The position numbers and the translations under genes are program-made. DNA of 64,000 nucleotides, from contig OV121088.1 of NCBI GenBank assembly GCA_921293015.1, positions 27,131,645 through 27,195,644 on the forward strand, given 5' to 3'. Every line of letters starts with the position of its first letter. Positions within the stretch are counted from its first letter, which is position 1. A model generated the notes under the pieces. It made no database searches, was not told the origin of the DNA, and saw only the letters and a program-made list of their open reading frames with translations. This DNA is from Phorcus lineatus. Taxonomy: Eukaryota > Mollusca > Gastropoda > Trochida > Trochidae. This document shows, one piece after another, positions 1 to 13,900 of this stretch.

Positions 1-844
1 TCTTGATTCGCGATTTGCCACCTTCATAAATACTTAGACTTACGTACTAATGTATTTTGCATAGTAAGGATACAGATTATTGTTGTTTTGTGTGAGTTAA
101 TGGTCAGTGTTTGAGATAAAGAGTGTGGTACTAATCTAGAGTGACGTAGGCCAATAATGTCAATAATAACACACCATTTATTGCTGATTGTGATGTAATT
201 TAAAGCCTGCTTGGAAATGTATTGTTAATATGAAATTCTTTTTTCAGTTTTAAGTATTTCAACCAAATGAAAATATTAACGCTGAAAAGCATATTATTTC
301 CATTTCCCTAGGTACTTTACCAGAGAGAGGTTTTTAGTTACCTAACACTACTTTTTCACACCAGACAATATATAGTCATAAAGTTATTACCTAAAAGTCT
401 ACATGAAATGCAGCACACCTGTACATTATGGCAATTAAGCAATAAACTTAATGACCTCAGCACCTGGCACATTTCCAAAAGGTAATACACAAGACACTGA
501 TTAGTTATCTAACTTTATCCTCACACATGATCAACAGCCTTTATTGAAACTTGATGAAGGTAATTAGGTTTGTCAATACACGTGACACATGACAAAATAT
601 TAACAAATCTGTATTACTAAATATATTATTTCATACTGCAATGTTTATCAGTATCAAATAGGTTATAAATTATCCACTGTAAGGCTACATAAAATGGTAA
701 ATGTTTCTCCGGGGCAGCTTTTGGCTTTAATTTTACTTTTTGTTGCTTCTAAAGTATTTTTCATAAATGTTATAACCAAAACTGTAGTGTCAACATACAA
801 ACATCAGCGACATGCCCACATTTTTGTATGTATCCTTAAAGTAA
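1..844. other. No gene seen; PPIP5K intron
   Basis: AT-rich sequence with no exon-like stretch or clear repeat. Because PPIP5K coding exons end at 1963 and its C-terminal half is missing, this is most simply intron of that gene, whose remaining exons lie beyond the left edge. Confidence 0.5.
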
Positions 845-1169
845 TCAGCACCAAAAAAATATATATTCCCCGAAACTCCCCGGGCCTGTTATCATCTTCA
901 TCTGTTTATTAACTATTGGTACGACATTATTGACGAGTCTTTTCCTTTGTGGGGCAAGTCCAAAGTCCGTTTTGAAATCGTAGGAAAGATCATAACAGTC
1001 CTCTGTGAAATGATCGGAGCAGATGACAGATCTGTCATTGGGACTCAACTTCGCTCTTTTCTGACTAACAAACTTTCGCGAATTGGACAGGATTCTTCGG
1101 AAATCGATGCAGTTGAATGTCTCCTGATTTCTTATTAGTACAGTTGGCAGCAACGCAGGAAGAATGCAT
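845..1169 (-). pseudogene. Broken THAP zinc-finger domain
   Basis: Reading leftward from an ATG at 1169, the translation begins MHSSCVAANCTN, the typical N-terminal CxxxxC of a THAP DNA-binding domain, and continues to LHRFPKNPVQFAK. The rest of the domain, including ICSDHF (the C-x2-H zinc ligands) and a VPIV tail, is in a different frame from about 1075 onward. The break falls where THAP domains have an invariant tryptophan, and an AAG-TTT stretch is there instead. THAP domains occur in host regulators and in P-element-like transposases; no transposase or other domain is recognisable downstream. It sits in a PPIP5K intron in the same orientation. A real splice at this point is unlikely because no intron-sized gap separates the two halves. 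I read it as a decayed fragment. Confidence 0.75.
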
Positions 1170-1962
1170 GTCTCTTTCGCAATGAAAACGTAGACGAATG
1201 CGACCCATATCTGCATTGATATATACTTGTTTACAAACAAACGTGGAGCGAGTCCTGTCTATGATGTCACATCCGCCGAAGGAGAGCTCAGGCCACTCCA
1301 GGGACTTTTTTAATTGGGCTTTCGAGCTGGCCAATTTCTACGCTCTTCGAACCGTTATATCTTTTTAATTAATGGACGCATCGAAACTCTGTTTGGTGTT
1401 TTATTTACTTGAATGTATTGTCTTGATGAAAATGGGGATTGAAGTCGGATACAAAACTGGGATATATTATCTTTAAGGAACTGAACTCTTTATTAGATGG
1501 AATATTGCATAATTTCTTTTTAACTAAAAATCATTTTCTTTCTTTCCTTGTCTTTTCTTTCTGCTTCCATTTAACTGTAGAGTATCCACATATGTGTTTA
1601 ATTACCACCTTAGTATTGTGATAATCATCATCTTCCTTCCAAATACTTTCATGAAACCATAAATATTTCATCAAAAGATGTGTGATATTTTGTTCAAAAA
1701 GACTGCACCAAAGGCATCTTCCCGGTATATAATAAAGGCTTCTATTCTAGACAGGCGTCTAATAAAGGATTTAAGGTGTAGTGTCTTGCCTGACATACCT
1801 CCTTGCTACTTAGGCCATGGTACACAGGTCTACCCATAAGGCCAAGCGTAGAATTCCTAGAATAGCTCATGACAACATTCCTCAACAACTACACTGAAAT
1901 CAACTAAATCAAGTCAAGTTTTTGTCTCCTGCATTTCTGATGGTTCACCAATTAATGCTTAC

Positions 1963-4900
1963 CTTCTTATAATCCTCTTCCTCAAAATCTTTATCTTCAT
2001 TGAACATATCTTTTAACTTCTCCTTCACTCTGCAAAAGACAACAGCTGGTTGATCACTTCTATGTTCAACATAGCTTATTGTGACATTTGTATATACCAG
2101 TATATAAGTAACTTGAAAGAATACAGAGAAATAACAGATGGTAAAATAAGGATACAGAACCAGAGAAATGAAGAGTACAAGAAGATTTAGAGATACATTA
2201 GAGTGCAAAAGATTATTGAATAGGACTGACAAAGATACTTTGCTCAATTACATACATTTTTGCATTGAAGATTTTGATAATTTTCACCGTAATGCTTTGC
2301 TGTGCCATCATTGTCATATGGAAGATTAGTGAGTGTGAGATCACAACCACATCACGTAGTGGTGGGGAGTGGGAATCTAATGTTGAATAGTTACCTGGTG
2401 TAGTAGTCACATTTTCCCATTGATTCAGATTTTTTTTTATTTAACCCATGTTCCTACAGAACCCAGAATATTCCAGAATAACTAATCTGTAGGGAGCATC
2501 TATCAACAACGCAAGTGTTTATCAAATGCAATGAAGCTGGAAAATTTTGACCCAATCCTAGTTTACAACTTATCACAAGAGATGAGCGTGCCAAACATTA
2601 ATGCATTGAAAATGCATATCGAATAACCTATTCATAAAATAAGGTATCTACTTAATTTTAGCATCAAATGTAATCTTATGTATTCAAGGTTAGCCATTTT
2701 TTTTAATGATAATCAATCAGAAAGAGTTTCATAATTGATATATTTTGGACTTCAACTTATTGAATACAGAGCAATGGGTTATGTTTTGCATTGAAGATAT
2801 ATCAAGTCAATTTTGATAAATCACTGATGTTTAGTTTGATTATTTAAGCCTTTACATCCAAAATCCAATTAAGTCCACAGAAATCCTCAAGAGAGAAAAA
2901 CATCAGCCTTCAACAATGCCTTAAAGAGTTTATTCAAGCCGTTGTCACTTTTTATTCCATACCTTACAAACCATGAGTGGTATGATAGTTACAGTGAACA
3001 GTTACAAACTTACAGTGAACATATGCTGACCAATAAAGGGAACCAGAGGGAAAATGTGAAACAACACACAGCGAACATTTCACTCACGTTCAACATTAGT
3101 ATACTTAGTGACACTTCTTATAACCGGTGCATTGTGGGTACAGCATAGCAAATGTGGCATGGCAGAAAATGACATTAGTGAAGTTGTGAGTGGGGAAAAA
3201 ATCTTCATCAGTTTCCCTATATTCAAGTAATCACCCTTTTCATCTTTCTTGTGACTAGCAAAGCAAAATCATTCAAGAATAGCACGAACACATAAACTAA
3301 AAGAAAAGAGATCATGCATGCATATAAGCTACAAATTCCCTTTTCAAAATTTCTCTTCCTTAACTTTTAGATATATAAGTATTTAGTTTTAATCACTTCA
3401 TTCCAAAATGTTAGAGAGGGGGTTTCAATTGTTTCTTGTACCTCCCAACAAAATTTCAGAGATGAAGTGATTATGTGAAGTGTTACTGACAATTTTACCG
3501 ACGATTACTAACAGACATGCAAAAAGCCCATCTGCACGTTGTTGAAGCCTGATAAACTCAAATGTAGTCACATGGAAAAATTCCTTTACCCAATTGATAA
3601 ATTTATGTCTTGGAAATATGAATTGTCAATAGCTGACAACTGATGACAAAATTTGTTTTGATTGAAAATCAATAATGAATTAACAAATTTTTTTGTCCAA
3701 TTTATGAGAAACAATATAAAATTCCTTTAGAAAGATGAAAGACTGCAAATTTATTCGTTTGTATTTCATTTTCTACATAAATTAAGACACTGCAAATCTA
3801 AAGAATACACGTTATTATTTACAAAAAAATTCTAATGAAATTTTTGCAAGGATTATACGATAGCAGGAAAGCTTCTACACAAACGAGTAATAATCAAACG
3901 GAACACATCATCAATCACCCAGGGCTCGATGTTTCAATCGTCTATGTGCCACCGCTCCCCAGACTTTTCAAATAGAACATTTGCACCAAAAAAACTGTCA
4001 TGAACACATAAGTGAGCATAGCTCACTCATACATCCCAACCCCCCACATCTGTCAAAGAAGCTTTAGAAATAGAAACCGCACTACATGATGATTCTATTC
4101 AAACCGCAAACAATATTCAGTCATAGGTCTAAGCAGCAAAAACACATCTAGGGATCATGTATTTCATGTCTATCATCAATATCATATATATATATTTATC
4201 ATCCAAAACTCTGTTCCACAGGAGATATCACTTGTGGAAGATCAAGCGGTATCTCCTAGGAGATATCTTTTAGGCAGTAGATTTTGAACAATGCCCCTCT
4301 GACGTCAAGTATATGACATCACAGTTGTTTTACATCATCAAGTAATGACATCACAATGCTATGACGTCATAAACACTATGACGTCACAATGCTATGACAT
4401 CACCACACTTGGAGTCTAAGGGCAGCAGGGTGTTCAGTAATATTCATTTGTCAATCAAATGAAATGAAAAATGATTTTGGATGATAAATAGAATCTCACC
4501 CTCGTGTCTTCTGATATCAAATATATCAACACTTGTTGATAAAAGTAAAATATCCTCTGCAAGCCTCGAATATTTGTAACTTTTATCAACTCGTGTTGAT
4601 ATATTTGATATCAGAAGACACTTGGGTGAGATTCTATATATATATATATATATGAAAAGTTGAATTGGTTCAAACGCAAGGTCACATATAGATTAAATAT
4701 AACATACTTCACATAGTCGTTTGAAGAATCATTTTAATCCGATACTAGTATTTCGTCAATAGTATTGACTCATCAGGGATGAAACGATATGATCGTTAAC
4801 ATCGCATTACAAGCGTTTTTATAACAAAATATACGTACAATGTACAAGGATATATTGTAAATTATGCTAATCAGGTGACATCATGGTTCTTCCTTGTTGG

Positions 4901-7900
4901 TCTTCTGATTGACACAATCACTCTCTTATGAGTTTACCCCTTGAGCAATATGTTAATGTGACATAATCCCTTTTGTTTTTAAATAGCTCAATTGTAGTTA
5001 GAGATATATGTCAGTGATTTAAGGGTAATCATCTCATTGTTTATTTAGTGAGGGTCTATAGGTGTCAATGAAGGACTCTTCAAGTCGTAAAAGTGCATTT
5101 GAGACCCTGCCCATGTTAGATTGTAATGCGATGTTAACGATCATATCGTTTCATCCCTGATGAGTCAATACTATTGACGAAATACTAGTATCGGATTAAA
5201 ATGATTCTTCAAACGACTATGTGAAGTATGTTATATTTAATCTATATATATATATATATATATATAAATCCAATCATGTACAGGTGCTTTGTAGTGGGGC
5301 TATAATTGAAAGAGTTTGAGAAACGTCACTGAATTAATTTTTTTAAATTTTGGTTTTTACATCAAGAAGTAATATCAAACGAATTTTAGAGGCAGCTAAC
5401 TAGCTGAAAAATTAAGTCAAATACTGAACATAATAAGGAAACGACTGAAAATGTGATTGTAAATAATCGTTTCGCTGAAAGACTAATAGGATTAATTGAC
5501 AAAGCATTTTGATTAGCTAACCATGAATAAAAATCAAGGGTGGCTAATTTGAGTACATACTTTTCCAAATAAAAAACCTAAAGGGTGACAAACTGTAAAT
5601 ATCCTCACATAAGTTTACTTTTGAGATCACAAATTAAGGGGTAAAAGAAAGGGGTAGACTTAAATGCAGGGTCTGTAAATATGTCCTTATAATTTTTATC
5701 CTAAGTTATGATCTTCTAGCCAAGCAAGATGAAATGACAGCAGCAATGTTTACACTGGAGGCTTGATGCACAATCTATCGTCAATTTGAAATTTAAATAA
5801 TTTTTATAATTATTCAGTGTAGAAAATTGGAACCTGAAGCCCTGGGTGAACAAGGCTGTATGTCAGAACAGGGGCTTCAATCCAACCAAAACTACTGCCA
5901 GAGTATCAAACACTGTCCAATTGTCTTTATAACACACCAAGAAATGAAATCTCTTTTTCCTAGAATTTCTTGTTCTGAATACCAACATTTTCTCTGCAAT
6001 TCAATTATCCATAATTTTCAAATTCCTGATACATCCCCCCGGCCAAAACCCCATTCAGACCTTTCTTTTATTTTTCTTGATTCATATTTTCATCAGTGCG
6101 TTAATGAAGGAAAGATCATTACTTACCATATCTGAATTTACATATATCCTCAACAATTTTTGTCCAGTATATTATGTGCTATCCATTGCTTATATGGCTT
6201 ACTCTGTATATCTACCGGCTTTATAAACAATCATCTTTAAGTAAAAACTTGGAACTGACAACCCTGACTAGCCAAGCTTTTGTACATCAACCTCAAAAAC
6301 ATTTCAGTCATGTCAAAAAAATTTCTGTCAAGGGCGTCCTTTCACAAAGCAACATTTGCCAAGGTTAACCTTTACTCCCAATCTTTAACATTCAATCTTT
6401 AACATTTTACTAAGGTTACCTAAGTCACTTAGTGACTTACAGTGAAAATTTGTTAGTCTGAGCAGATTAAATTGAGTCCCTCAATGAGTGAGCAAATACT
6501 ACATTGAAAAAACAGTTTACTTCCCAGAGACCAAAAGCTTAAACTTTTACGGTTGTTTCCAATTTTTTTTTATTATTTGATGCTGGACTTGGGGTAAACT
6601 TATCATTCCAAATATTATCACCTTAGGGCTTTGTGAAAGGAGGTCCAGATAAAAATATTACCCTCTAGAGTAGGAGAGTTAATGAAAGATTAAGACAGTG
6701 AAGTGAGACTCTGGTATTCATCTTAAAGGAGGGACTGTCACCAATATTCAGGGGGATTGAACAGAGGGAATTTGAGAAGCATGTCATCAACATTCACGTG
6801 AACTAATGATGCATATTACTTTTTTTTGTTTGTTGGTGGGGCGGCTTTCCATGAACCGAACCTAGGATAACGAGAGCATCTTTCAAAGATTTTATACTTC
6901 TTTCCCATCTTAATTTTTTTCAAGATGGGGAGATATAGAAGTATTCAGAATTTCTTATTTCACTTCACAACAGTTAACAATTACAAGAGGATAATAAGCA
7001 CCTTTATAGTATGAATATATCATTGTCATGATAATATTTATGATATAAAATTTCATATTAATATGTCATGTCATTACTTATCATGTGGTACTTAATTTCA
7101 TACTGAAATCCTGAATCATCATTATAAATTCAAATAAACATGGAAAATGAATAACAAAATCTTCATCAATTAATTCTATTCAAAACTCAAAGCTTCTTTG
7201 TGGGATTATTACTGAATTAATGATCCACACTTGACAAAGAAAAGTGTTGTTATTAGAAAAGGTGAGGTATTTATTGTGTTAGTGGATCTGAAGCTAGTCA
7301 TGGTAGAGCCATGTTGTGTGCAGTGCTTACAAAGCCTGGCCATCGTTCCACCTGCAAGAGATAAACCTACGTCAACAGCACAACTAGTACAACATACAGT
7401 CACTACTTTCCCTGATACATAGCACTGTGAAGGATTCCATCCTGCTACCATCAATATATACTCAATAAAATAAGTTAAGGACCACAGCGATATCAAATAT
7501 TGAGCCATTCTATAGTTCATATAATGATATGAGTGAGTGAATATTTGGGTTGTCATTATCTTATTTTGTTGAGATTACTTGAATCTGCTGCTTAAATACC
7601 CTGATTGCTTTCAAAGAATATGCCTCGTTTTGCTGGTTATTCATAGCTATTGATAGCATATAGACATTCAACTAACCTCTTTTGGGCAGTGCTGAATTGA
7701 TCAATATTGAGGTATTAGGTATGTTGGCTATTCTTTGGAGATACGAGACATATATCTAGATGGGAATCAGGGTATTGTAGGATTCTGTAGATTCAAATAT
7801 GCTGATGTAGCAGGAATTTTAGGATAGTTTTATAATAACGTGGTATTGATCTGCCAAAGCACATTTCAAGTACCAACTTTAACACTCAGACAATCTCATG

Positions 7901-10900
7901 CTTGGAACATGGCCTCCTTTCACAATTCACTGAGGTCATCTTAAGTGACTAAAGAAGCCTAAATGAAATGTTATGGGGAGAGAGTAAGTACAACTCTTGG
8001 GTCTAGTCATCTCAATTCCTTTTAAATGATTCCCTGGCGTGTCACACTCCTCGTCATATGATAAGACATAGTGACTTTGCCTATGGTAAACATAAAGAAA
8101 AAACATTTCTCAGCATTATAAGGTATTACATGCTGGAATGTTCACAGTTCCTCACAGTTTATTATAAGATTAGGATTGCTTGACGCTAGGCCTTTGTTGA
8201 GTGTAGTTAAGAAACAATGCAGCCTTTTATTCAAGGATAAGGCAACCATAGTTCAAAGGCCTTTCTTAAAATTTAATGGGGGCAGAGACCACTGACCTTC
8301 TAGTACTATGTGAGAAAATCCATTTAGAGTTTTTCGATCAGTTTGTTTTCCAGATGTCAAGATTTGTATATTATATATTTATTAGTGTTTCAGATTCTGG
8401 TTAAACCACATATCACTAAATTACTGACTTAAATTATGAGGTAGTCTAATAATCCTACACAGGTGCTAAGATAATAAATGATTTGCAGATGTCGTCTATA
8501 GATAACTGACACTTAAAAAATATAACCCTTACTCTAAGGACATCATTCTTTGGGAAATAAAACTAATAAATTATCGTCTATCATGATACAAGATTTGAAT
8601 GCACTGAGGGTGGAAGACCCTTTAGTCAAAATCCTATTTGATAATGGTCAACTAAATACTAATTGCCACTAAATAACCAATTTCATATACTGATGATTGG
8701 CCATCTAGAGCCACCCCCAAAAGTGTTGTTCCTTAAGGGGTCCTGGGGAATTTTGCCCACCTTAAAAATTTACCATTGAGAGGAGTTCCACCTGTTTAGA
8801 ATTGGCCAAAACGACTCCCTAATGTGATCAACTAGGAACAACACTGGCAATTATTCTTAGATCCAAAAGAGTTAAAATTCTACAGCATTTCATCATTCTT
8901 ATATTCATTTGTTTCTTTTGCAGCCTGGATGCTCGGTCCTGTTACTTCAACAGTGCATGTATCGATTGATAAAGGGATAAAGTAATGCCAGATACTTCAA
9001 AAAAAGAGAAATAAAACAAGACAGAGAGAATATAAAAGTTTGCAACCAAAACAGACAAAGATAAATTGCAGGAGAAAAATAGAGACAAACCCAGTGCAAG
9101 AAGTCTTAATGTCCTAAAATACCTTATGAAACTGAAGTATTAATTTCAGAAAATATTCTACCTTTTACCCTCTTGTACCTTTGAGTCTTTAGAGTTAATG
9201 AAATTCAAATAAGAATATCCATGCTTGAATCCTTAATGGCATATAAGCACAAAAAAAGTATGTTAATCCATGGTTGTATGTTTACTATTGCTGACTGTTG
9301 ATTAAGGTTTGTAAGTGTGCCCAAATTAAATTACCACAAATTCTGATGTTCTTGAATAATCTAGTTATTTGCTCACATTTTGTTTTTTCTACACAACATT
9401 CATCCTGCTACATCAGCGTATTTGTCTCCGCCTAGCTCCATCATATACCCTGATATCCTTTGGCCTTACACTCTTGTATCGCTTACGGCTGGTTACTCAT
9501 AGCTATTTATAGCCTACATTAACGTTTGTTTGAACTCTCATCCGAGTAGTGCCGCTATTGCTGAATGCGAGTCATTTCTTTGGCTTGCTAAATTTAGCGA
9601 TATGAGCGTTTTAGGAAGAAGATATCAGGGTATATGATGGTGCTGGGCCGAGACAAGTACCCTGATTTAGCAGGATGCACAACATTAGACGTGATATTTT
9701 TAGATCAATGGTGGATGGTGACCTACAGATCTTAGAAAACCTGAACAGAGTGGCTTGTCCTGGTGGAAGAGACATCCGACGAATGAAATAGCTTGCTACG
9801 TGACCCCTAGTGCACTCCCAAAACATTGCGAACACTTGATTAGTCTGACGTAATGCTAAGTGGTGAAATTTTGGGTCATTTCCGGGCCAAAGGTCAATGA
9901 CACACCCACTTACCACTGAATGACAGAAATCATGACAGTGATTTAGCGGGTTATATCAATAAAATGAGGAAATTAAAGATCTTATTTTATTGAGATGGTA
10001 TAGATTCCATAAAAATTACCCATGCTTGGTTAAATGCTAAGCTATCTCATAGATCAAGAATATGGGATGTTAAATGCCATCAGAAAATTTAAGGATAGAT
10101 ATGCAGTTAGCCTTAAGGTTTCGAATGATTGAGAATGTGATTTATATTTTTGCTTAATGTTTGTTAGTGCGTCCCCAAAGGACTTGAATGGAACTAAAAT
10201 CTACCATGCAGAGATATATGGTGAAGATAGCCAGTCCTATCAGCTGTGTCAAATGCCATGATGCAGGATTTCCAATATATGATGCAAACTGATAGGCAAT
10301 TATACCAACAAAAAATAGAAGTAAACATATACTTAGCAATAACATAAAACAACTTAATAAAAAGCATATAATACATGACATTAAACATGTTAAAATTCCT
10401 GAATGGATATTAAAGGATATTATTGTTAATCTTTAAACTCCAACTGTATAAATGTTATGAAATCAAATTTAATTTTAGGATGGAATCATAAACAATTCAA
10501 TATCTAAATATTGAACGTAACATACACAAGCTGATGTTTTGATTCTTTCCCTTCACTGTCGAGAAGTCCATTGTTGTTGGCGCTCTTCACCATCTGAATA
10601 AGGATCGGAGTTAACTCCCCTTCCAACGCCAACAACCCCTGAAGACACAAAGAACCATTTTGATTGTATAAAAAATTTAATAGAGTCAATTTAAAAAGTT
10701 TTCAGGTATTTAGGATACAATCATTGTGTGTGTTGTTAAAAGAAGTGACTAGGGGTGGTTAATGTCTTATTCAAAAGGAGTTAAATTTGTGTTAATAATG
10801 TTGATAAAACTGCATAAAAAAGCATGACAAACATCTTTCACAAAATTTGCAAGGGTTGAATCTAATGCATGAAACATCAATTATACATGTTTCACTCAAT

Positions 10901-13900
10901 TTCAATGTGCACTTAACCTAAAGATTCTGTATGTAGAACTGCTATTATGTTCCTGATAATGGGGCCTGGCAGGATTAATTCCTAATTGAAATATGTACCC
11001 TAAAAACATTATCAGATTTATCGAAATATCTTTACAACATTGAACCACATAATCCCTGTAATCAATATCCCTACCTTAGCAAAAGCAGCAGCTGTCATTT
11101 GGACTCTTCCCTCGTCAGAAGCATATATCTTGAGGTCGTGGCGGAAAGTGCTGTGTAACCGCAGGAAGCCCAAACCAGGAGATTCAAATTGTCCTGGAAC
11201 ACAACACACCAGTCAAATAATCTGTGTCTGTATTCTGATATTAGCAGCACCTTTCTATATCTTCCTAAATTGATGTGTTCAATAATGAATCTCTTTCTTC
11301 TATCTTCGTAACCTTAAAAATTACAAATATTCTTTGGTTTTCCCCAGGGTTTTACACAAGAACCAATTGACAGCCAGTTAATTTGGTATAATATGGCATG
11401 GGTGAACAACCCTTTAGTTTGTTTTCTTAACATTTTGCAAAGCATTTTCGGTTACTTTATGAAACCATAACCATTTGCTTCAAGTGGGACCTTTTATCTT
11501 TGGCACTGAATTGTCAATCATCCCATGATACTCATTTTATTCAATGTCATGCTAGAGTAACCACACTTTCAAAGCATTCATCAATATCACTCTGCTCTTT
11601 GACAGGACAAATATCAAGGCGCCTTACAGTTTAGTGTAGTCTAATCTAGTGCATCTAATCCAAAACTCAAGTTCAATTTAAACCTTGCAGCAGTGCCTTA
11701 CATCAGGCAAATTTGCAAAAGATTGATTAATATTTAAAACCGTAACATGGGTGTCAGATTATCTCTGAAAGAGAAGTCTGACCTTTTGTTTTTATGAGGT
11801 GAGCAACTTTTCCTACTATTACAGTTTTAATTCATCTTTCAGTAGTTATCATATATATATCATGCTGACTAATATCAATGATTGGACAATTTCCAGGACT
11901 TGAGAAAGGTTCTTACTGAACTTGTTTTCACCCAAATATTTCAACTGGTTGTAGATATATGTATCATTCACTAATACTTCTCATGCTATCTACCCATCAA
12001 CCCATTCCCAAATGTTAGTTTGTGCTACAACTAATGATTAGACTATCTCAGATTTAATTTCATTTTTTAAAATAATATTTTCATTGATAAACGTTGATTG
12101 TGAAGAAATAAGAACTAAAACCATTAATGCAAATAACAATGCATGAACATCTTACTTCTTCTTTTATTTATCAATTTGATCCAAAAAATTCAAACTTAAC
12201 GTTTCATATATAGGAAAATAATTTACACTGATTTACTGTATATCTAGGAAAGATATTATTAAGGACAATTTTCAACAAACCAACTTTAAATGTCAGACTA
12301 CAAATCAAACACACCACAACCAAACTAGGCTATGAGCATGCACTAACCCTGACCTCCCGGATAAAGAGTTCGGAATGCCTTCCCAAGATCCTCTGCTTGG
12401 ATCTTTCCTGCAGGAGTTAGCTCCCCTCCCCATTTGACGATCAACAGCAAAGATGGTTCTTTTGGAATATCATCTGCAAGAGACGGTTGATAAAGAGACT
12501 AGATATATTTCTAAAAGCTATGTCAGTTTCTGCAATATTGTCTGAATTATATTTATGTTGTAAATACATATCTGATCACCAGAATAATCTATGCAATTGA
12601 GTTTTACGAAAAATAAATGTAAATGTTTTGATTAAGTTTTTCACTGACGATGAAAGGACTATCACAAAAATAAATATTGATGACTTTGTTGCCTGCATAG
12701 CATAGAACATGATTTTTTGCAAATTTACAATGAAAGATTAATGGTAGACCCTAGCTTTGGGATATTTTAGATGGAGATATGAGTTAAAAAAACAACTGGC
12801 CAAGACAATACATGATTGCAGTGTTGCTCTTATCTGACAAGCATAGATTGTAACCTCAATCATTTTTTAACTTATTGGTACCTTAGCAAGGAAAAATATT
12901 AAACTTCCTAAGATGATATTGTTCAAGCCCAACAGTTGGACAGATAACTTATCTATTCAACGAAACATTGATTTTTTGCAACAAACATGTGAATTATCTA
13001 ACTCTGTATTTAATGAAATAAAATTTCAATATAAAAATTTCAACAACATAATTATGCCAACTATCTATAAACATTTTATAACAGTGACTAAATTCTGTTA
13101 TTAAAAGAAATACAAACATGGATAAGAATTACTAAAAACAATAAACAAATATACAGAACTAATTTCACCTAAACAAACAACATGAACAACAATATTAAAT
13201 ATTTGGGCCAAAATGATATTGGAGTAAACTTGAGAACACAAATCATTTACTAGTATTTGTAGATGTCACACATTTACCTTGAATTCATTATTCAGTTTTT
13301 GAAAAATATGCATTTTTGGTTTTTTTCAAGCTTTTACATCAAAAGCTTTAAATGTGAAGTGATGTGTATTTGAGAATAATCTCATTCAGTGTGTAACTTC
13401 CATTCTAAGTCTGACATTCATAATACACAGTAGATTCATTTGACAACATCAGACACAAATCAGTATAATCTTGGCTTTCAAATCAAAATCTATACCATTT
13501 GCTACATAATCACAACATTATCTATAAGGCCAACTAAGATACTAAATTACAAGGGAAAACTGTGAAGCAATGTATAAATGAATGTCATTTTACAGGATGG
13601 AAGCAAAGAAGGACAAGTTTTTTGGATATACTATTTCTACAATACAATTAATGTGAAAATAGATTTTTGTAATGTGTACAGTTTGCACAAATATCAAATA
13701 CAATTCAAAATCCTGTATGAAATATCAAGTTGATATCCCTAAATTCTTGTCCTTATTTCGTTTATAAACAATTTGTATTGATAAGGACTTTTCTTTCCAT
13801 AAGATTCAAGAATATCTTTCAAACTTTCAAATTATCAGGAAGTTTTTCACCTAAAATTCTGGACCCTGTTCCCTGTTTATTAAGAATTTATATTGATAAG

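Larger units (their letters stand above)
4686..5247. mobile_element. Inverted-repeat element with two hammerhead motifs
   Basis: Two 127-bp arms, 4686-4812 and 5121-5247, are almost exact inverted copies separated by about 308 bp of unrelated sequence. The outer ends merge into TA runs. Each arm contains a hammerhead ribozyme motif (listed separately), facing opposite ways. Metazoan Penelope-like elements and retrozymes are known to carry such ribozymes in their terminal repeats, so a truncated or non-autonomous relative is the best guess. No reverse transcriptase is encoded here. It lies in the 8.5-kb intron of PPIP5K. Confidence 0.8.

Noticed and set aside
9611-9916. 101-residue minus-strand open frame
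   Set aside because: It overlaps the right part of a bounded MITE with a target duplication and matches no PPIP5K segment.
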